A stretch of 48,819 nt of DNA from Acidaminococcus intestini DSM 21505 (GTDB taxonomy: Bacteria > Bacillota > Negativicutes > Acidaminococcales > Acidaminococcaceae): NCBI RefSeq assembly GCF_000425045.1, contig NZ_AULA01000016.1, positions 1-48,819 of the forward strand, written 5' to 3'. The stretch's first letter is position 1; every line of letters begins with the position of its first letter. Positions 43,313-48,819 of this stretch are shown in pieces. The notes beneath the pieces are model-generated. The model ran no database searches, had not been told where the DNA came from, and saw nothing but the letters and a program-made list of their open reading frames with translations. Both the position numbers and the translations under genes were made by a program.

Positions 43313-44569
43313 TTACGAACGGATCTGTCCATTTCCACAAATCAGGTATTTGGTTGTCGTCAGCTCCGGCAGGGCCATAGGGCCGCGGGCATGGAGTTTC
43401 TGCGTACTGATGCCGATTTCCGCGCCAAACCCGAATTGGAACCCGTCCGTAAACCGTGTCGATGCATTCACGTAGACGCAGGCCGCATCAACCACTTGCT
43501 GGAAGCGGCGGGCTGTTTCGTAATCGTCTGTCACAATGGCTTCAGAGTGCCCCGTTCCATAGCGGCGAATATGGGCAACCGCTTCTTCCATGGAATCAAC
43601 GATACGGATGCTCAGGCGAAGGTCATTGTATTCCGTGGCCCAATCTTCATCGGTAGCAGGAATCATGCCTTTTTCATAAGCCAAGGCCCGATCATCACCA
43701 ATCATCGTCACATGAGCCTTTTGATAAGCTTTCACCATAGCCGGCATAAAGGCATCCGCAATTTCCTTATGGACAAGAAGCGTTTCCATGGAATTGCATG
43801 TACTGGGCCGATTGACCTTGGCATTGAGGGCAATGGAAACGGCCATAGCCACATCGGCCTTTTTATCCACATAAGTATGGCAGACACCGGATCCGGTTTC
43901 GATAACAGGCACCGAGGCGCCGCTTACAACCGTGCGGATAAGTCCTGCACCGCCGCGGGGAATGACCACATCGACAAGACCGTCGAGATGGATCAGTTCC
44001 GTGACCGCTTCCCGCTCTGGAATATTGATAAACTGGACGGCGCCTTCGGGAAGACCGGCCTTGCGGCCTGCTGCAATGAGGGCATCGCTTACAGCCTTAT
44101 TGGAATGGAGGGCTTCCCGGCCCCCCTTCAAGATCACGGCATTACCGCTTTTCACGCAGAGTGCGATGGCATCGGCCGTCACATTGGGGCGAGCTTCATA
44201 AATGATGCCAATCAGTCCCAGAGGGACGGTAACCTTTGTGATTGTAAGGCCATTGGAAAGCGTCCGTCCGCTCAGGACTTTTCCCACGGGGTCCTCAAGG
44301 TCTGCAACCTGCCGAATGCCTTCGGCCATCTGGGCCAGCCGCTCATGCGTGAGCAGCAGCCGATCCAGGAAGGAATCCTTAAGCCCGCCTTGACGTCCAT
44401 TTTCCATATCAGTGGCATTGGCAGCAAGGATTGCCCTTTCTTCTGCCATGAGTCCTTCAGCCATGGCAAGAAGGATCTTATTTTTTACATCCGCACACAA
44501 AAGGCCAAGAGTAACAGAAGCCTCTTTTGCTCCTTCAGCCTGCATCCGGACCATTCCCTGTTCGTACAC
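43313..44569 (-). CDS. proA: Gamma-glutamyl phosphate reductase
   Basis: 418 aa. Reduces glutamyl-5-phosphate to glutamate semialdehyde with NADPH in proline synthesis. The aldehyde-dehydrogenase-like Cys lies in NRPSTCNSMETLLVH, and YEARPNVTADAIALCVKSGN is family-typical. I start at GTG 44569, because AGGAGG is seven bases before it; another GTG two codons earlier is only one base from that site. It follows proB by 12 bases, so proB and proA act together, making proline from the glutamate pool. Confidence 0.95.
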   Translation of the reverse strand: MYEQGMVRMQAEGAKEASVTLGLLCADVKNKILLAMAEGLMAEERAILAANATDMENGRQGGLKDSFLDRLLLTHERLAQMAEGIRQVADLEDPVGKVLSGRTLSNGLTITKVTVPLGLIGIIYEARPNVTADAIALCVKSGNAVILKGGREALHSNKAVSDALIAAGRKAGLPEGAVQFINIPEREAVTELIHLDGLVDVVIPRGGAGLIRTVVSGASVPVIETGSGVCHTYVDKKADVAMAVSIALNAKVNRPSTCNSMETLLVHKEIADAFMPAMVKAYQKAHVTMIGDDRALAYEKGMIPATDEDWATEYNDLRLSIRIVDSMEEAVAHIRRYGTGHSEAIVTDDYETARRFQQVVDAACVYVNASTRFTDGFQFGFGAEIGISTQKLHARGPMALPELTTTKYLICGNGQIRS

Positions 44570-44581
44570 GGTCACGCCTCC

Positions 44582-45706
44582 TTACATGATGACGAGATTA
44601 TCTCGGTGGATGACTTCATCCGTATGGATATAGCCCAGAACTGATTCCACATCGCCCGTCTTTTTCCCAAGGATCTTACGGATCTCCTGGGCATCGTAGT
44701 TTACAAGTCCCCGAGCCAGTTCATGTCCCTTTTCATCAGCCACGCTAACAGTCACGCCGCTTTCAAAGTCCCCTCTGACAGCCTTGATGCCGACCGGAAG
44801 AATGCTGCAGCTGCCTTTTTGCTTGAGGGCCTTTTCAAGGCCAGCATCGACAATGAGCGCACCCTCCACCTTAGCGCCAAAAGCCAGCCACTGTTTCCGG
44901 GCCTGGAGATGAGAAATATGGGGAACAAAAAGGGTCCCCACGGCATCTCCCCGAAGGATCTGGCGCAGCACCTCCGGGTCTTCCCCGGAAGCAATGACAA
45001 GGGCAATCCCCGAAGAATTAGCGACCTTTGCCGCTTGAATTTTCGTAATCATCCCGCCAGTCCCATTCTTGGAACCAGCACCGCCGGCCATGGCTTCCAG
45101 TTCCGGAGTGATTTCGGGCACCTCCGAAATGAGGCGGGCATCAGGATGGCTCTGAGGATTGGCAGTATAAAGACCGTCCACATCAGAAAGAAGGATATCG
45201 ACATCAGCGTCGACGATTCCGGCTACCAAGGCGGAAAGATTGTCATTGTCACCAATCTTGAACTCATCAATAGCGACAACGTCGTTTTCATTGACAACCG
45301 GAATGACGCCCCATTCAAGCAGTTTTTGGAAGGTATTGCGGGAATTGGCATAATGATGGCGGTCAAGCGTGTCCGCACGGGTCAGGAGGACCTGGGCCAC
45401 GGTCTGGCCATACTCGGCAAAAAGCCGCTCATAAATATGCATCAAAATACCCTGTCCCACGGCGGCGCAGGCCTGTTTACCTGGCATGTCCTTGGGCTTT
45501 CCCTCAAATTTTAGGCGGCCAACGCCAACAGCACCGGCACCGCTGGAAACAAGGATCATTTCATGGCCGCTGTTCTGCAGATCCGCCATAATCCTTGCCA
45601 GCTTTTCAATCTTTTCGTAATTGACCTTGCCATTGGGGTAGGTAATGGTACTCGAACCTACCTTGATGACAATCCGTTTTGCCTTTGCCAGTTTTTCCCT
45701 TTCCAT
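44582..45706 (-). CDS. proB: Glutamate 5-kinase
   Basis: 374 aa. Phosphorylates glutamate to glutamyl-5-phosphate, the first and feedback-inhibited step of proline synthesis. The N-terminal kinase domain shows IVIKVGSSTIT, LVSSGAGAVGVG and NENDVVAIDEFKIGDND, and GTGGMITKIQAA closes the active site. A C-terminal PUA domain (about 280-360) is present. The start has AGGAAGGTGAG upstream. It lies between obg and proA, an order common in Firmicutes. Confidence 0.96.
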   Translation of the reverse strand: MEREKLAKAKRIVIKVGSSTITYPNGKVNYEKIEKLARIMADLQNSGHEMILVSSGAGAVGVGRLKFEGKPKDMPGKQACAAVGQGILMHIYERLFAEYGQTVAQVLLTRADTLDRHHYANSRNTFQKLLEWGVIPVVNENDVVAIDEFKIGDNDNLSALVAGIVDADVDILLSDVDGLYTANPQSHPDARLISEVPEITPELEAMAGGAGSKNGTGGMITKIQAAKVANSSGIALVIASGEDPEVLRQILRGDAVGTLFVPHISHLQARKQWLAFGAKVEGALIVDAGLEKALKQKGSCSILPVGIKAVRGDFESGVTVSVADEKGHELARGLVNYDAQEIRKILGKKTGDVESVLGYIHTDEVIHRDNLVIM

Positions 45707-45756
45707 CTGCTCACCTTCCTATTCCTACTCGTTTGGGATACCTGCGTTGGGGACCC

Positions 45757-47037
45757 TCAGTAACGATCCTCAAACTCAAAGATCATGTCACCGATCTTGA
45801 CTGACTGTCCTTCTTCAATGCCCTTTTCCTTCAGGGCCTTTTCAATGCCGAGACGGCGCCAGATGAGCTGGAACCGGTACACCGCTTCTTCGTTATCAAA
45901 ATTGGTCATGGCCACAAGGCGCTCAATGTTCTTGCCCTTGACTTCAAAATCAGCGTCCTCTGCATCCGTAAGGATCTCAAATGAATCGGGATCCACTTCC
46001 TTGAGGTGCCCCACTTCCAGCATCTCCTCGTCCCGCGGGGCCTTTTGAAGCATTTCAAAAGCCTTATACATGACGGTACGCAATCCATCACCCGTTGCAG
46101 CTAATGCTTTCATGATGGGATAGCCCTTTTCCGTAACATATTTTTCCAAGGCAGGATAATTTTCTTCTGCTCCAGGCAAATCCATCTTATTGGCAACGAC
46201 AAGTTGGGGCCGTTTGACCAGTTTGTCACTGTAAAGGGCCAATTCCTCATTAATTTTCTTGAAATCTTCCACAGGGTCACGTCCTTCACTGCCGCTTGTA
46301 TCGACAATATGAAGGATGACCCGCGTCCGTTCTATATGACGCAGGAAGTCATGCCCCAGACCGACCCCTTTGCTGGCCCCATCAATAAGTCCAGGCAGAT
46401 CGGCAAGGACAAATGAGTTTTCCTCATCAAGGCGCACCACGCCAAGGACAGGAGTCAGCGTCGTAAAATGATAGGCCGCAACCTCTGGTCGTGCCGCTGA
46501 AACACGGGCAACAATGCTTGATTTGCCCACACTGGGATAGCCCACCATACCGACATCGGCCAATAGTTTCAGCTCTAGGCGCAGCCAACCTTTAGTCCCC
46601 GGCTCACCTTTTTCCGCGAAGGTCACGCCCTGTTTGGTACTTGTCACATAGCAGGCATTGCCTTTACCGCCGCGTCCGCCCTTAGCAGCAAGGAAACGGT
46701 CCCCTTCGTGGGAAAGGTCCGCCAAGACGACCCCCGTTGCATCATCAATGACAACAGTGCCCATCGGTACCTTGACTTCCACATCGGGAGCCTTGGGACC
46801 TGTGCAGTTTTTGGCCGAACCATTGCCGCCGCGGGAAGCAACAAATTTTCGTTTATAGCGAAAATCAACAAGGGTATTGAGATCCTTATAGGCTACCAGA
46901 TAAACACTCCCACCGCGTCCGCCGTTACCGCCGTCAGGACCGCCGTGAGCGACAAATTTCTCACGCCGAAAACTGGAAGCTCCGTCGCCGCCGCTTCCTG
47001 CTTCTACATAGATCCTAGCTTTATCCGTAAATAACAT
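45757..47037 (-). CDS. obg: GTPase Obg (CgtA)
   Basis: 426 aa ribosome-associated GTPase for 50S assembly and stress control. The glycine-rich Obg fold is N-terminal (SGGDGASSFRREKFVAHGGP and GRGGSVYLVA), the GTPase domain follows at about 158-335 with G1 GYPSVGKSS, G3 DLPGLIDGAS and G4 NKMD, and a C-terminal OCT domain (about 350-426) is present as in most Gram-positives. I start at ATG 47037, preceded by AGGAAGG; the longer frame would begin upstream of the -10 box. It is first in the obg-proB-proA unit. Confidence 0.96.
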   Translation of the reverse strand: MLFTDKARIYVEAGSGGDGASSFRREKFVAHGGPDGGNGGRGGSVYLVAYKDLNTLVDFRYKRKFVASRGGNGSAKNCTGPKAPDVEVKVPMGTVVIDDATGVVLADLSHEGDRFLAAKGGRGGKGNACYVTSTKQGVTFAEKGEPGTKGWLRLELKLLADVGMVGYPSVGKSSIVARVSAARPEVAAYHFTTLTPVLGVVRLDEENSFVLADLPGLIDGASKGVGLGHDFLRHIERTRVILHIVDTSGSEGRDPVEDFKKINEELALYSDKLVKRPQLVVANKMDLPGAEENYPALEKYVTEKGYPIMKALAATGDGLRTVMYKAFEMLQKAPRDEEMLEVGHLKEVDPDSFEILTDAEDADFEVKGKNIERLVAMTNFDNEEAVYRFQLIWRRLGIEKALKEKGIEEGQSVKIGDMIFEFEDRY

Positions 47038-47085
47038 GATTGTATCCTTCCTAAAAACATAAAAATAATGGAAATGTAGGGTTTT

Positions 47086-47114
47086 ATTATACAATAAAGC
47101 CAGTAAAATTACCA
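47086..47114 (-). promoter_or_regulatory. Candidate promoter of obg-proB-proA
   Basis: A perfect TATAAT (47086-47091) on the minus strand; the -35 region (TGGTAA, 17 bases away) is poor. The leader is about 45 bases. Confidence 0.45.
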
Positions 47115-47262
47115 CGAGGAGCCCCTTTTCCCTATGAAATACGGGCCTAGGCGCATAGCAAGTAACAAAAGAAACAAAAGGCCAAGAAAACGGCTTGCCG
47201 ATAAAAAACAGGGAACCCTTTGCAAGGGAATACTGACCCAGGAAAATATTTTAAAAAAAGCG

Positions 47263-47291
47263 TTGACAAAAATAAGACCATCGAGTACAAT
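47263..47291 (+). promoter_or_regulatory. Strong promoter of tRNA-Arg
   Basis: A perfect TTGACA (47263-47268), 17 bases, then TACAAT (47286-47291); start about 11 bases before the tRNA. Confidence 0.88.
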
Positions 47292-47308
47292 AATGACTGT
47301 TCGGTTAT

Positions 47309-47385
<77 letters not shown>

Positions 47386-47396
47386 ATTGAATTCAG

Positions 47397-47426
47397 CCGT
47401 GGAACAGACGTTCCACGGTTTTTTAT
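47397..47426 (+). terminator. Terminator of tRNA-Arg
   Basis: CCGTGGAA / TTCCACGG stem, 6-base loop, then six T residues, 12 bases after the tRNA. Confidence 0.92.
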
Positions 47427-47448
47427 TGTCCTTTTCGAAGGTTCCCAA

Positions 47449-47500
47449 TTGACAAAAGGGGCAGGCTGGCTATACTATACTCTTGTTAGGTATAACTAAC
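47449..47500 (+). promoter_or_regulatory. Promoter and metal-regulator-like operator of the HMA-ZIP operon
   Basis: TTGACA (47449-47454) and TATACT (47471-47476), 16 bases apart. Just after the expected start point lies the inverted repeat GTTAGGTATAACTAAC (47485-47500), which resembles DtxR/IdeR-type boxes (TTAGGTTAGCCTAA). A repressor bound there would block transcription. The family assignment is an inference. Confidence 0.5.
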
Positions 47501-47532
47501 TTTTCTTGCAATCTAAAGAAGGAGTGACCCTT

Positions 47533-47793
47533 ATGGTAAAAAACATCATCCATATTGAAGGCATGTCCTGTGGGATGTGCGAAGCCCATATTGCCGATAC
47601 GATTCGGCACGCTTTCCCCCATGCCGCCCACGTATCAGCTTCCCGTTCCAAGAAAGAAGCCACTTTTGTGACAGAAACCCCTGTCGAGGAAGCCGTGATC
47701 AAAAAGGCCATTGATGAGACAGGCTACACCTATAAAGGCATGAAGACCGAGCCTTATGAAAAGAAAGGCTTCTTCTCCCGCCTTTTTGGCTAA
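47533..47793 (+). CDS. CopZ-like heavy-metal-associated (HMA) protein
   Basis: 86 aa. HMA fold with the metal-binding motif GMSCGMCEAHI (Cys13 and Cys16). The first 67 residues are the HMA domain; the tail KGMKTEPYEKKGFFSRLFG is short and basic with an amphipathic end that might touch the membrane. ATG 47533 has AAGGAG eight bases upstream. It overlaps nothing and is followed after 3 bases by a ZIP transporter gene, so it is probably a cytosolic metal chaperone or buffer for the metal that ZIP brings in. Copper or zinc are the usual ligands of this motif. Confidence 0.85.
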   Translation: MVKNIIHIEGMSCGMCEAHIADTIRHAFPHAAHVSASRSKKEATFVTETPVEEAVIKKAIDETGYTYKGMKTEPYEKKGFFSRLFG

Positions 47794-47796
47794 GCC

Positions 47797-48579
47797 ATGA
47801 ATGGTTCTGTTTTCTGGGGCGTCATCATCCCCTTTATGGGAACAAGCCTCGGCGCCTGCTTCGTTTTTTTCCTGAAAAAAGGACTCAGCGAAAAAGTAAA
47901 CCGGGCGCTCACGGGATTTGCGGCCGGGGTCATGACGGCGGCTTCTTTCTGGAGCCTTCTCGCACCGGCTCTGGAATTTTCACAAGCCCTCGGCCGCTGG
48001 GCCTTTCTGCCAAGCTTCATTGGCTTTTGGATTGGGGTCTTCTTTCTTCTTATCCTAGATCATGCCATCCCCCATCTGCACCAGATGAGTACGGAACCGG
48101 AAGGCCCTGTGACAAAACTCGATAAGACTCTCCTCATGCTCCTTGCCGTCACGATTCACAACATTCCGGAAGGAATGGCGGTTGGTGTCGTCTACGCCGG
48201 TTATGCAAGCGGCAATTCCCTCATTTCCCTGTCCGCGGCCCTCGCCCTTTCCCTCGGGATTGCCATCCAGAACGTACCGGAAGGGGCCATCATTTCCATG
48301 CCCCTTTACGAACGAGGCTGGAGCCTTAAAAAAGCGGCTTTCTACGGTATCCTCTCGGGCATTGTTGAACCCATCGGCGCGGTTCTAACCATTTACTTTG
48401 CCACGCAGATCATTCCTCTCATGCCTTATTTCTTGAGCTTTGCCGCCGGTGCCATGCTCTATGTCGTCGTCGAAGAGCTCATTCCGGAAATGAGCCAAGG
48501 CCACCACTCTGACATTGGTGTCCTATGCTTTTCCTTAGGATTTTCCGTCATGATGGTCCTTGACGTCGCCTTGTCCTGA
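47797..48579 (+). CDS. ZIP-family metal transporter (ZupT-like)
   Basis: 260 aa, eight helices, the usual size of bacterial ZIP proteins. The two metal-site helices are clear: TIHNIPEGMAVG near residues 118-129 and AIQNVPEGAIISMPLY near 158-173, and VEELIPE near 230 is also typical. The short His-containing loop HAIPHLHQMS lies between helices 3 and 4. ZIP carriers bring Zn2+, Fe2+ or Mn2+ into the cytoplasm. It is the second gene of the operon behind the HMA protein. No terminator is evident before the IS end at 48704. Confidence 0.93.
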   Translation: MNGSVFWGVIIPFMGTSLGACFVFFLKKGLSEKVNRALTGFAAGVMTAASFWSLLAPALEFSQALGRWAFLPSFIGFWIGVFFLLILDHAIPHLHQMSTEPEGPVTKLDKTLLMLLAVTIHNIPEGMAVGVVYAGYASGNSLISLSAALALSLGIAIQNVPEGAIISMPLYERGWSLKKAAFYGILSGIVEPIGAVLTIYFATQIIPLMPYFLSFAAGAMLYVVVEELIPEMSQGHHSDIGVLCFSLGFSVMMVLDVALS

Positions 48580-48703
48580 TAATCCTCTTTTCTTACTCGG
48601 AGCAAAAATCAATCCGATTCGCTGCCATTACGTGCCCCCACTGCTTAAGAATGGAAACAATGCCGTAAAAAAAGAGGCTGTAAAAAGTGCACCGTTCATT
48701 GAT

Positions 48704-48819
48704 GTGTACCCCAAAAACTGGACGCATATAAATTAGTTAAATGGCATTAGTGGATGTTTCCCGATATATTTCGGGAGGCATCCATTTTGTTTTTTTCTGA
48801 ATCCTTTCCTTGTTGAAAT
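48704..48819 (-). mobile_element. End of an insertion sequence (IS3-like), cut by window edge
   Basis: TGTACCCCAAAAACTGGACG (48704-48723) looks like an IS3-family terminal repeat (TG..CCCCAAAA..TGGAC). Beyond it the sequence is unlike the neighbouring gene and holds a hairpin. The transposase, if on the minus strand, would end beyond the window. No transposase residues can be confirmed here. Confidence 0.5.
48752..48796 (+). terminator. Hairpin terminator inside the right-hand IS end
   Basis: GGATGTTTCCCGA / TCGGGAGGCATCC (48752-48783) is followed on the plus strand by ATTTTGTTTTTTT. It would stop plus-strand transcripts arriving from the ZIP operon. Confidence 0.7.

Overview
The window reads as chromosomal DNA of an anaerobic, amino-acid-fermenting member of the Negativicutes, most likely an Acidaminococcus or close relative. 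The basis is the gene content and protein style: a biotin-dependent sodium-pump decarboxylase with a very long Ala/Pro linker in its biotin carrier, a complete histidine-to-glutamate pathway, split FtcD/FchA/Fhs folate enzymes, and 5-oxoproline and aminobenzoyl-glutamate salvage. No species can be named from the sequence alone. Most genes are on the minus strand. The left edge is the tail of an ISL3-family insertion sequence and the right edge looks like the end of a different (IS3-like) element.

Layout. 1-302: end of an ISL3-type IS. 375-3959: operon mmdA - delta - biotin carrier - beta of a Na+-translocating decarboxylase. 4322-9502: a SARP/BTAD-type AAA-TPR regulator followed by a DRTGG protein, an anti-sigma-type ATPase and a hydrogenase-like Fe-S protein. 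9763-16466: hutI, hutU, hutH and a permease. 17125-22228: a second, MIO-less HAL-family lyase, a BCCT transporter and a sigma-54 activator with its own -24/-12 promoter and upstream dyads. 22361-27058: fchA, fhs, ftcD, then divergent hutD and a formate channel. 27100-32344: a helical-repeat protein, ftsH, mutY and a MutT-type Nudix enzyme. 32718-39716: AbgT-type transporter, M20 carboxypeptidase and the pxpA-NRAMP-like-pxpB-pxpC 5-oxoprolinase operon. 40020-43162: MacAB-like tripartite exporter with a small membrane protein. 43313-47037: obg-proB-proA. 47309-48579: tRNA-Arg(ACG), then a CopZ-like HMA protein with a ZIP transporter.

How the genes fit together. Much of the window feeds glutamate to a glutamate fermenter. 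Histidine gives glutamate plus a formimino group that can be cashed in for ATP and formate (FtcD, FchA, Fhs, formate channel). 5-Oxoproline is opened to glutamate by PxpABC. Folate fragments or aminobenzoyl-glutamate could be cleaved by the M20 peptidase. The decarboxylase then recovers energy as a sodium gradient.

The most interesting locus is 17125-22228. Its lyase looks like histidine ammonia-lyase but has lost the Ala-Ser-Gly triad that forms the MIO cofactor. It is co-transcribed with a betaine-type (BCCT) transporter under sigma-54 control. I infer an inducible ergothioneine (histidine-betaine) uptake and cleavage system: ergothionase is a known MIO-free member of this superfamily, and it would release trimethylamine and thiourocanate. 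This is a hypothesis from sequence and context and has not been tested.
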